Part shown: piece by piece, positions 1 to 5,635 of the stretch | Layout: each line of letters opens with the position of its first letter | How positions within the stretch are numbered: position 1 is the first letter of the stretch | Source: Collinsella aerofaciens | Lineage (GTDB): Bacteria > Actinomycetota > Coriobacteriia > Coriobacteriales > Coriobacteriaceae | DNA length: 6,624 bases | Direction: 5' to 3' | Assembly (NCBI GenBank): GCA_008671285.1 | Contig: RPYR01000273.1 | Location: forward strand, 1 to 6,624 | Made by a program: the position numbers and the translations under genes | Notes under the pieces: model-generated | Database searches by the model: none | What the model was told of the DNA's origin: nothing | What the model saw: the letters and a program-made list of their open reading frames with translations, nothing else

Positions 1-479
1 ACGACGTGGTCATTGGCAAACGCCTACGCTATCTGGATACCGATACCGCGCTTATCGCCGAGTCCGCACCGGGGCTCGAGGAGTTTGGCTCGACGCCCGC
101 GCTGGTCGATATTGCCGCCGACGTGCTTGCTGAGCGTGGGTTTGTTGACGCTTCGAAAAATGCAGTCGCTTCGAACGAGGGCACCAAGCAGTTCCTGGTC
201 GGCACGATTGCCACGGGTAACCGCTTTGTGACGGGCGCCACCATGCGCAACGACGCTATCGAGGCGACGCATGCCGATTGTGTCGGCATGGAGGGCGCGG
301 CAATTGCCCATGTCGCAACCAAAAATGGTGTCGATTGCCTGGTGTTGCGCGCTATCAGCGATAATTGTGACGAGGCGTACGATGCAATTTGCGAGCGCGA
401 GTTCGATCTGTTCGAGTACGCGCGTGTCGCAAGTGACATCACACTCGATATCGTCCGCCGCATTGCCGCTGCGCAATAG
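1..479 (+). CDS. mtnN: 5'-methylthioadenosine/S-adenosylhomocysteine nucleosidase, 3' part (5' end outside window)
   Basis: This is the C-terminal part (about 158 residues, reading frame from base 3) of a nucleoside phosphorylase-family protein, most like MTA/SAH nucleosidase (MtnN/Pfs). That enzyme hydrolyses methylthioadenosine and S-adenosylhomocysteine to adenine plus the thio-sugar in methionine salvage and the activated methyl cycle. Seen in the sequence: GTIATGNRFV, the counterpart of the family's G-x-I-x-S-G-D-x-F; the nucleoside-binding GMEGAAIAHV with its Glu at 291-293 (E. coli has DMEATAIAHV); and LRAISDNCDEA, which matches the catalytic SDxAD region with Asp at 360-362. The family is about 230 residues, so roughly a third is missing upstream. 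The stop TAG is at 477-479 and engB follows 38 bp later on the same strand, so the two may be co-transcribed. A related purine or futalosine nucleosidase cannot be fully excluded because the N-terminal substrate-binding part is not visible. Confidence 0.82.
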   Translation, partial: DVVIGKRLRYLDTDTALIAESAPGLEEFGSTPALVDIAADVLAERGFVDASKNAVASNEGTKQFLVGTIATGNRFVTGATMRNDAIEATHADCVGMEGAAIAHVATKNGVDCLVLRAISDNCDEAYDAICEREFDLFEYARVASDITLDIVRRIAAAQ

Positions 480-506
480 CGCGTCTATTTGTAAGAACCT
501 ACGACC

Positions 507-512
507 AAGGAG
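507..512 (+). promoter_or_regulatory. Ribosome-binding site of engB (decides the start codon)
   Basis: AAGGAG lies five bases before ATG 518. A GTG at 512-514 is also in frame but overlaps this Shine-Dalgarno sequence, so the ATG is the better start. Confidence 0.8.
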
Positions 513-517
513 TGTCC

Positions 518-1108
518 ATGGCCGATTCCATTAACTATCAGCTTGCCAAGTTCGTTGCCAGCTACGGCAAGGTTTCGCAGATTCCCGAGTCCACCTGCCC
601 TGAGGTGAGCTTCGTCGGCCGCTCCAACGTGGGCAAGTCCTCCATCATGAACAAGCTATTTGGCCGCAAGAACTTGGTCAAGGTTTCGAGCACGCCGGGC
701 AAGACGAGCAACATCAATTTCTTCGAGGCCGACGACGTGCATTTCGTGGACCTGCCGGGCTACGGTTTCGCCCGTCGCTCCAAGGCCGAGCGCGACCGCT
801 GGGCCGAGCTTATCGGCGACTTTTTCGACTCCGAGCGCAGCTTTAACTTGGTCGTCTCGTTGGTGGACATTCGTCACGACCCCAGCAAGCTCGACCACGA
901 CATGATCGACTACCTACAGGGCAACGAGTTCAACTTTATCGTTTGCCTCACCAAAGCCGACAAGCTCAGCCGCACCCAGCAGGCACGCCAGGCAGCAGCC
1001 ATCAAAAAGCATCTCAACGTCCCGGCCGAGAACGTGATCATCACAAGCTCCCAAACCGGTGTGGGCATCGATGAACTCAAGCGCCGCATCGCCGAGGCCT
1101 GCCTCTAA
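518..1108 (+). CDS. engB: Ribosome biogenesis GTP-binding protein EngB (YsxC/YihA)
   Basis: This 196-residue TRAFAC-class GTPase belongs to the EngB/YsxC/YihA family, whose members help assemble the large ribosomal subunit and are often essential. All GTPase motifs are visible in order: P-loop GRSNVGKS (34-41), the G2 threonine in STPGKT (58-63), G3 DLPG within DLPGYGFA (78-85), G4 TKAD (145-148) and a G5-like ITSSQTGVGI (175-184). The F-V-G-R-S-N-V-G-K-S and LPGYGFA signatures are typical of EngB rather than Era or Der. The length fits the family (about 195-210). The start is ATG 518, chosen for the AAGGAG five bases upstream. It follows mtnN by 38 bp on the same strand and faces thrB across a 258-bp gap. 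No intrinsic terminator with a clear T-run directly follows its stop; the long palindrome at 1187-1373 is the only strong structure downstream. Confidence 0.96.
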   Translation: MADSINYQLAKFVASYGKVSQIPESTCPEVSFVGRSNVGKSSIMNKLFGRKNLVKVSSTPGKTSNINFFEADDVHFVDLPGYGFARRSKAERDRWAELIGDFFDSERSFNLVVSLVDIRHDPSKLDHDMIDYLQGNEFNFIVCLTKADKLSRTQQARQAAAIKKHLNVPAENVIITSSQTGVGIDELKRRIAEACL

Positions 1109-1186
1109 TAAGTGCTCCAGCCTAGCAAGAGCCCCTATCAATAAAAGGCCATAATTTCAGCCCGGCGCCCCTTCGAAGCGTGGGTC
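1109..1186. other. Non-coding stretch after engB
   Basis: This is the part of the engB-thrB gap to the left of the long palindrome. I see no gene, no RNA gene and no convincing terminator here. There are short self-complementary pieces (GGCGCC at 1164-1169, TTCGAA at 1172-1177) but no stable hairpin followed by a T-run. Confidence 0.5.
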
Positions 1187-1373
1187 CCTGTAGACATCGC
1201 CAGTCACGTTACCATAGGGCCACCCAGGGGCATCCCCTTAAAAACATTCCGCAGCACGAGGCCCGCTTATCCGCAGCTCCGAAGGAGCAGGATAAGCGGG
1301 CCTCAAGTGCGAGGACGTTTTTAAGGGGATGCCCCTGGGTGGCCCGGACAGACCGATCGGCGATGTCTACAGG
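1187..1373. repeat. Long imperfect palindrome (inverted repeat) overlapping the thrB stop
   Basis: Read directly from the sequence, this 187-bp stretch folds on itself in nested perfect arms: 1187-1201 with 1359-1373 (15 bp), 1217-1245 with 1317-1345 (29 bp), 1258-1272 with 1290-1304 (15 bp), and an apical 5-bp stem 1276-1280 with 1284-1288 around a GAA triloop. GCAC 1254-1257 can also pair with GTGC 1307-1310. The unpaired gaps between the outer and middle arms are unrelated (15 and 13 nt). The right outer arm contains the last codons and the stop of thrB (minus strand), so the structure touches the coding region. It lies between convergent engB and thrB and could act as a bidirectional transcription barrier; each strand has five T's in the middle arm, but these are buried in a stem rather than placed as a classic terminator tail. 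A MITE-like or other palindromic repeat element is an alternative. No target-site duplication is evident. Confidence 0.85.
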
Positions 1374-2248
1374 TACTCGATTTGAGCGCCCTCGGTGTCG
1401 CACGTCAGAATGTGCGTGTCGCACTTGGGGAACTGCTCACGCAGCTTGACCTGCAGGAACTTTGCCACGATGGTGTCGTCGGTCACAGCCATGAGGGTCG
1501 AGCCCGAGCCACTAATCCAGATGGTCTTAGCACCGCCGTTAAGGCAGGTGTCGCGCACGGCGTTGTAGTCGGGAATCAGACGGCGACGATAGGGTTCCTG
1601 GATGCGGTCGTCATTGGCGGCGGCAATCAGGTCGAGGTCACCAGTCTCCAAGCCGCGCGTCATGCCGGCGATGCGGCCCATCTGCCATACGGCGGTGGAG
1701 AGTGGAATCTCCTGCGGCACGACCTTGCGCGCCTCGCTCGTATGTACCTCGTAGGGCGGAATCACGGTAATAAAACGCAAGCGATCGCTCACCTCGTAGC
1801 GCAGACATTGGGGGAGCGAATCGGTCGGCGTAAAGGAGCAGACGGCGCCGCCAAGGATGGCGGGAGCGACGTTATCAGGATGCCCCTCGACTTCGGTGGC
1901 AATGCGAACAAGCTCGGCACGGTCGACGGTGTGGCCCGTCAGTGCGGCGGCTGCCATGATGCCGGCGACGACGCAGGTGGAGCTGGAGCCCAGGCCGCGG
2001 GCGACGGGCACGTCGGTCTGGATGTCGATGGCAACGGGGAAGGCCGGCTCGCCCCATGCGGCCAGCGCATCGACAAAGCTCACATAGACCAGGTTATTCT
2101 CGTTTTGGAACTCCTTGGGGCAGCCCGTGATGGTGAGCTTGTCGGCGCGCTCGAAGGTGAAGTGCGAGTAGAGGCTGACGGCCATGCCGAGGGTGTCGTA
2201 GCCGATGCCTAGGTTGGCGCTTGTTGCTGGGACGGTGATTTTGATCAT
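1367..2248 (-). CDS. thrB: Homoserine kinase
   Basis: This 293-residue GHMP-superfamily kinase phosphorylates the hydroxyl of L-homoserine with ATP, the penultimate step of threonine synthesis in the cytoplasm. Visible motifs in order: N-terminal VPATSANLGIGYDTLG (6-21), which matches the family's P-A-T-S-A-N-x-G-x-G-x-D-x-x-G; the ATP-binding loop PVARGLGSSS (81-90); EGHPDNVAP (121-129), the conserved E-G-H-x-D-N-x-x-P; DRIQEPYR (214-221), close to the family's D-x-I-x-x-P-x-R; and the C-terminal ISGSGSTLMA (245-254), GHMP motif 3. The length matches the family (about 290-320). The start is supported by AGGAGG six bases upstream. thrB lies downstream of thrC on the same strand, but the 203-bp gap contains a terminator-like hairpin and a long palindrome, so it may be only partly co-transcribed with thrC. 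Its last codons and stop lie inside the right arm of the 1187-1373 palindrome, whose insertion could have set the present C-terminus. Confidence 0.96.
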   Translation of the reverse strand: MIKITVPATSANLGIGYDTLGMAVSLYSHFTFERADKLTITGCPKEFQNENNLVYVSFVDALAAWGEPAFPVAIDIQTDVPVARGLGSSSTCVVAGIMAAAALTGHTVDRAELVRIATEVEGHPDNVAPAILGGAVCSFTPTDSLPQCLRYEVSDRLRFITVIPPYEVHTSEARKVVPQEIPLSTAVWQMGRIAGMTRGLETGDLDLIAAANDDRIQEPYRRRLIPDYNAVRDTCLNGGAKTIWISGSGSTLMAVTDDTIVAKFLQVKLREQFPKCDTHILTCDTEGAQIEYL

Positions 2249-2254
2249 GTGGGT

Positions 2255-2260
2255 CCTCCT
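2255..2260 (-). promoter_or_regulatory. Ribosome-binding site of thrB
   Basis: On the minus strand this reads AGGAGG, a consensus Shine-Dalgarno sequence, with a six-base spacer to the thrB ATG. The arm of the 2262-2373 palindrome ends one base upstream of it, so the leader structure would sit directly against the ribosome-binding site. Confidence 0.85.
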
Positions 2261-2261
2261 G

Positions 2262-2373
2262 GCGTGCCTGGCTGTTTAGTTCGCTGCTCGGACAGTCCTG
2301 CGCAAGACGGAAAGCACATTAAGTGCTTTCCTTTGCGTGCGGAACTCACGACGAACTAAACAGCCAGGCACGC
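2262..2373. repeat. Second long palindrome, in the thrB leader
   Basis: Perfect 22-bp inverted arms at 2262-2283 and 2352-2373 enclose a second hairpin: 2309-2317 with 2323-2331 (9 bp, five-base loop), helped by CGCAA 2301-2305 with TTGCG 2333-2337. The overall span is 112 bp. The arms share no sequence with the 1187-1373 palindrome, although the design (outer arm, loose spacer, compact inner hairpin) is alike. On the minus strand it forms the leader immediately before the thrB ribosome-binding site. It may be a small palindromic repeat element, a leader regulatory structure, or both; the sequence alone does not decide. Confidence 0.8.
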
Positions 2374-2410
2374 TGTGCGCGTTCGTCATCATCCCGAGGG
2401 TTATCTGATG

Positions 2411-2439
2411 AAAGAAGGTGCGCCGGCTTTCGCCGGCGC
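2411..2439 (-). terminator. Probable intrinsic terminator or attenuator after thrC
   Basis: On the minus strand, 12 bases after the thrC stop codon, GCGCCGGC (2439-2432) pairs perfectly with GCCGGCGC (2427-2420) around a GAAA tetraloop. The transcript then runs into a moderately U-rich tail (ACCUUCUUU, 2419-2411). The GC stem is strong but the U-tract is interrupted, so partial read-through into thrB is possible. Confidence 0.6.
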
Positions 2440-2451
2440 TTAATAAGGGGT

Positions 2452-3969
2452 CTAGTTGGTGCTCATTCGTTTTGCTGCGGACTCGACGTAGCCGGCCATC
2501 TCATCGACGTCACAGACGTCTTCGAAACGGACGGGCTTGGACTCGAGCTCGGCGAGTTGGACCGGGGCAACCGTGTTGGTGGCCTGCTCGAGCACGTGCA
2601 TGGCCTCAAAGTCGTCCTCGGGAACGTCGAGGCCCAGGGCGTCGCAGCCGGCGCGCGGGAACTTGTAGGGGCTTGCGGTCGAAAGCAGCACGCGGGCCTT
2701 GGCGCCCTCGGCGGGAGCGACCTGCTCAAAGACGTGATAGCCGCAAGCGGTGTGCGGGTCGATCACGTAGCCGTTCGCATCCCAGCAGTTCTTGATGGCA
2801 GCGCGGACCTCGTCCTCGCTGGCCCAACCGCAGCCAAAGACGCTCTGGATCTTGGCCAGCAGCTCGGCGGGCACTTCGTAGCGGCCGGTCTGGGCAAGCT
2901 GCTCCATAAGGCCGGCAACAAGCTCGCAGTCGCCATCGGACAGGAAGTAGAGCATGCGTTCCAGGTTGGAGCTGATGAGGATGTCCATCGACGGCGAGAT
3001 GGTCGTGAAGAACGGGCGGTTACGGTCGTAAACGCCGGTGGTCAGGAAGTCGGCCAGCACGTTGTTCTTGTCGCTCGCGACGATGAGCTTGGCGACGGGC
3101 AGACCCATGCGCTTGGCATAGTAGCCGGCCAGGATATCGCCAAAGTTGCCAGTCGGCACGCAGAACTCAACGGCGTCGCCGGCCTCGATGGCGCCGGCGC
3201 GCAGCAGCTGCGCATAGGCGGCAAAGTAGTAGACGACCTGCGGCACCAGGCGGCCGACGTTGATGGAGTTGGCGCTCGAAAGCACCGTGCCGGCGGCCTC
3301 AAGACGCTCGGCAAGCTCCTTATCGGCAAAGATGCGCTTGACGGCACTCTGGGCGTCGTCGAAGTTGCCGCGGATGCCGCAGACGGCGACGTTGCCGCCC
3401 TCCTGCGTGGACATCTGCAGGTTCTGGACGCGGCTGACCTTGCCCTCGGGATAACAGACGGTAATACCCGTGCCCGGAGCGTCGGCAAAGACGGCGAGTG
3501 CTGCCTTGCCCGTGTCGCCCGACGTGGCGGTGACGATCATGATGCGCTCGGCGCCGCCGTCCTTGGCGGAAGTGCGGGCCATCAAGCGGGGGAGCATCTG
3601 CAGGGCGACGTCCTTAAAGGCACTCGTGGGGCCGCCAAAGAGCTCCATCACATAGGTCTGAGGGGCGTCGGTGACCGGTGCTGCGTCGAGCTTGACGAGA
3701 GGCGTGACCTCTTCACTCGCGAACGTGCCGCGGTATGCCTCGTCGACACACGCCGAAATTTCTTCGTCCGTGTAATCGTTCAGTAACATTCCCAACACAT
3801 TTTGAGCGATTTCAAAGTACGATTTATCAGCAAGCGAGCTGATATCGACCTGCTTGGCGCCAAGCTCGTCCGAGACAAACAAACCCCCGTCGGGAGCGAT
3901 GCCGGTACGGATTGCCACCTTACTTGAGCATGATAAAGTGCGTCCTCGTGTACTATGATAAGTTCCCAT
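2452..3969 (-). CDS. thrC: Threonine synthase
   Basis: This 505-residue PLP-dependent enzyme converts O-phosphohomoserine to threonine plus phosphate, the last step of the pathway. Seen in the sequence: N-terminal STRGRT (6-11) and GIAPDGGLFV (23-32), typical of the long, E. coli/yeast-type threonine synthases; ELFGGPTSAFKDVALQ (109-124), whose Lys119 is the expected PLP Schiff-base lysine; TATSGDTGKAA (147-157), the phosphate-binding loop; then GNFDDAQ, SANSINVGRLVPQ, CVPTGNFGDILAGYYAKRMG and SPSMDILISSNLERM, all conserved in the family. The C-terminal DPHTACGYHVF and LSTASPYKFP are also typical. I chose ATG 3969 because GAGGAG lies nine bases upstream. The in-frame ATG at 4014 has no ribosome-binding site and would add 15 residues encoded by a stem-loop. 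The gene is divergent from lysC and upstream of thrB. Confidence 0.96.
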   Translation of the reverse strand: MGTYHSTRGRTLSCSSKVAIRTGIAPDGGLFVSDELGAKQVDISSLADKSYFEIAQNVLGMLLNDYTDEEISACVDEAYRGTFASEEVTPLVKLDAAPVTDAPQTYVMELFGGPTSAFKDVALQMLPRLMARTSAKDGGAERIMIVTATSGDTGKAALAVFADAPGTGITVCYPEGKVSRVQNLQMSTQEGGNVAVCGIRGNFDDAQSAVKRIFADKELAERLEAAGTVLSSANSINVGRLVPQVVYYFAAYAQLLRAGAIEAGDAVEFCVPTGNFGDILAGYYAKRMGLPVAKLIVASDKNNVLADFLTTGVYDRNRPFFTTISPSMDILISSNLERMLYFLSDGDCELVAGLMEQLAQTGRYEVPAELLAKIQSVFGCGWASEDEVRAAIKNCWDANGYVIDPHTACGYHVFEQVAPAEGAKARVLLSTASPYKFPRAGCDALGLDVPEDDFEAMHVLEQATNTVAPVQLAELESKPVRFEDVCDVDEMAGYVESAAKRMSTN

Positions 3970-3978
3970 ATAACAGTG

Positions 3979-3984
3979 CTCCTC
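3979..3984 (-). promoter_or_regulatory. Ribosome-binding site of thrC (decides the start codon)
   Basis: On the minus strand this is GAGGAG, nine bases before ATG 3969. No comparable site precedes the alternative ATG at 4014, which favours the shorter protein. Confidence 0.75.
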
Positions 3985-3985
3985 G

Positions 3986-4020
3986 GATACCTTGGTCCCA
4001 ATCGGTGAAACCATGGTATC
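3986..4020 (-). promoter_or_regulatory. Stem-loop in the thrC leader / thrC-lysC divergent control region
   Basis: On the minus strand 4020-4007 can pair with 3999-3986 as a 14-position stem with one A-A mismatch and two G-U pairs, closing a seven-base loop. At DNA level the core is GATACC...GGTATC with a near-complete 10-bp inverted repeat (9 of 10). It ends one base before the thrC Shine-Dalgarno sequence. It could be a leader structure controlling thrC translation, or a protein-binding operator shared by thrC and lysC; neither is shown. I could not identify a convincing -35/-10 pair for either gene. A possible -10-like TATAAC lies at 3969-3974 (+ strand) but has no good -35. Confidence 0.5.
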
Positions 4021-4072
4021 AGAGCGCGCAAAACAGGTTTGCAGAGGCTTTTAGAAAGGTAACCTCCACGCC

Positions 4073-5461
4073 ATGATAAAAATTGCCAAGTTTGGCGGCT
4101 CGTCGGTCGCCGACGCCGAACACTTCAAGAAGATCAAGGCCATCGTCGATGCCGACCCTGCCCGCCGTTTTGTGGTGGTTTCCGCCTGCGGTCGCCGCTT
4201 TAAGGGCGACACCAAGGTGACCGACCTGCTCTACCTGGTTAACGCGCACGTTAAGTATCACGTGTCGTGCGAGGAGCTGCTCGAGGACATCGGTCAGCGC
4301 TATTTTGATATCGCTGACGAGCTGGAGCTCACCTATCCCATCCGCGAGGAGTTCGCAGCCTTTGCCGAGCGCGCCCGCTCGGGCGGCTACTCCACCGAGG
4401 AGCTTGTGAGCCGCGGCGAGTACTTCACCGCTCGCCGGATGTCCGAGTACCTGGGCCTGCCGTTCCTGGACGCCGCGACGGTTGTGGCGTTCCATCACGA
4501 TGGTACGCTCAGCATGAACCGCACCTCCGAGCTGGTGCAGGAGTACGGCCAGCAGGGTGGCTTTGTTATGCCCGGTTTCTACGGCGCGACGCGTGAGGGC
4601 CAGATCAAGCTGCTCGATCGAGGCGGTGGCGATATTTCGGGCTCGATTCTGGCCAAGTGCCTTGGCGCCGATCTGTACGAGAACTGGACCGACGTTTCGG
4701 GCTTCTATTCTGCCGATCCGCGTATTGTTCCCGAGGCTCAGCCCATTGCGCGCGTTACCTACGAGGAGCTGCGCGAGCTTTCGTACATGGGCGCAAGCGT
4801 CCTGCACGAGGAGGCCGTGTTCCCCGTGCGCGAGGCAGGCATTCCGCTGGTCATCAAGAACACCAATGCGCCGCAGGACCCCGGCACCATCATTAGCGAG
4901 ACGGCTGACGAGGGCGAGGCGGAGCCCATCATTACCGGCGTGACCGGCAAACGCGGCTTTGTCGCCATCAATGTGGCCCGCGACCGCACCAAGCCCCGTG
5001 TCGGCTTTATGCGCCGCGCGCTTTCGGTGTTCGAACGCTATGACGTTTCCGTCGAGCACATGCCCACCGGTGTCGACCGTTTTGGCGCTGTGGTGCAGGA
5101 GCAGGACGTTCACGATTCGCTGTACTCGCTCGTGGGCGACATTCAACAGGAGGTCGAGCCGCTCGAGATCGAGGTTGTCGAGGGCTTGGCGCTCATCGCT
5201 ACCGTCGGTCGTAACCTGCGCGGCCGCGCGGGTATCTCGGGCCACCTGTTTGGCATGCTTGGCCAGGCCGGCGTGAGCGTGCGCATGATTTCGCAGAGCT
5301 GCGACGAGATCAACATCATTATCGGTGTTGAGGAGAAAGACTTCGACCTGGCGATTCAGACCATTTACCGTGCCTTCTCCGACGAGAACGGCATTGTGAA
5401 GGTCTCCGACTTGGAGGCTCCCACGCCGGTCGATCCCACCCTGGCTGCGCTCAAAAAGTAG
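4073..5461 (+). CDS. lysC: Aspartokinase (monofunctional, two ACT domains)
   Basis: This 462-residue kinase phosphorylates L-aspartate to aspartyl-4-phosphate, the committed first step for lysine, threonine and methionine. The N-terminal amino-acid-kinase domain (about 1-280) shows KFGGSSVAD (6-14), SRGEYFTARRM with the conserved Glu, RGGGDISGS (183-191) and the nucleotide-site WTDVSGFYSADPR starting at Trp205. Two ACT domains follow, from about 297 (VAINV... with RRALSVFERYDVSVEHMPTG) and about 372 (LALIATVGRNL...GISGHLFGMLGQAGVSVRMISQ). Such ACT pairs bind lysine and/or threonine for feedback inhibition; the effector cannot be read from the sequence. There is no homoserine dehydrogenase domain, so this is not a ThrA-type fusion. 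The start ATG 4073 gives the standard MIKIAKFGGSS start, but the nearest Shine-Dalgarno candidate (AAAGG, 4055-4059) is 13 bases away, unusually far. It is divergent from thrC and upstream of asd on the same strand. Confidence 0.96.
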   Translation: MIKIAKFGGSSVADAEHFKKIKAIVDADPARRFVVVSACGRRFKGDTKVTDLLYLVNAHVKYHVSCEELLEDIGQRYFDIADELELTYPIREEFAAFAERARSGGYSTEELVSRGEYFTARRMSEYLGLPFLDAATVVAFHHDGTLSMNRTSELVQEYGQQGGFVMPGFYGATREGQIKLLDRGGGDISGSILAKCLGADLYENWTDVSGFYSADPRIVPEAQPIARVTYEELRELSYMGASVLHEEAVFPVREAGIPLVIKNTNAPQDPGTIISETADEGEAEPIITGVTGKRGFVAINVARDRTKPRVGFMRRALSVFERYDVSVEHMPTGVDRFGAVVQEQDVHDSLYSLVGDIQQEVEPLEIEVVEGLALIATVGRNLRGRAGISGHLFGMLGQAGVSVRMISQSCDEINIIIGVEEKDFDLAIQTIYRAFSDENGIVKVSDLEAPTPVDPTLAALKK

Positions 5462-5635
5462 CGACTGCTCGGTAGATTTTTTGGGTCATGTCTCAAAAAT
5501 CTACGGCGGGGCGTTTCGTTTCGGTTTCGTTTCGACGGGGCGGGTTTCGTGCCCGCCTCGTTCTTGTATACACTGGCAACAATAATCGGCCTGCTCGGCG
5601 TGCGGGCAAAAGCCATAACCTTTAAAGGGGGAAGC
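5462..5635 (+). other. lysC-asd intergenic region
   Basis: This 174-bp gap holds an AT-rich hairpin (5472-5481 with 5495-5504, 10 bp) just after lysC, an exact 11-bp tandem duplication (5513-5523 and 5524-5534), and a GC-rich hairpin that is the likely lysC terminator. Beyond that are an 8-bp palindrome TGTATACA (5566-5573), an AATAAT -10-like element (5581-5586) without a recognisable -35, and the asd ribosome-binding site AAAGGGGG (5624-5631). asd may therefore have its own promoter, but I cannot place it. Confidence 0.5.
5534..5569 (+). terminator. Probable terminator or attenuator between lysC and asd
   Basis: GGCGGG (5539-5544) pairs with CCCGCC (5552-5557) around a seven-base loop. The stem can be extended outward to 5534/5562 with G-U pairs. 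A U-rich but interrupted stretch (CGTTCTTGTAT) overlaps and follows the stem's 3' side. It would end lysC transcripts or reduce transcription into asd. Confidence 0.5.

Noticed and set aside
1187..1373. Classical insertion sequence or MITE with target-site duplication
   Set aside because: The inverted arms fit, but the bases flanking 1187 and 1373 show no direct duplication and there is no transposase. I therefore report only a palindromic repeat.
1180..1449. Two short overlapping open frames on opposite strands across the engB-thrB gap, with similar predicted peptides
   Set aside because: Their similarity to each other is a by-product of the palindrome at 1187-1373 (both strands read nearly alike). 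One of them also runs into thrB. No ribosome-binding site or family was seen.
1382..2212. A 276-codon open frame on the + strand opposite thrB
   Set aside because: This is the shadow of the homoserine kinase gene; it has no independent support.
2323..3786. A 487-codon open frame on the + strand opposite thrC
   Set aside because: It is antisense to a clear threonine synthase gene. Long antisense open frames are expected in GC-rich genes with G/C at third positions, and its sequence shows no recognisable family or ribosome-binding site.
3924..3974. Possible lysC promoter with TATAAC or TATGAT as -10
   Set aside because: No -35 element at an acceptable distance; TTGAGC at 3924-3929 is 24 bp from TATGAT. 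It is too weak to annotate.
3970..4014. N-terminal extension of thrC from the ATG at 4014
   Set aside because: It has no ribosome-binding site and would be encoded largely by the leader stem-loop. ATG 3969 has GAGGAG and gives the usual short N-terminus before STRG.
4019..5245. A 408-codon open frame on the - strand opposite lysC
   Set aside because: It is antisense to a clear aspartokinase gene. Its composition (Leu, Gly, Ala, His-rich, no motifs) fits a frame shadow.
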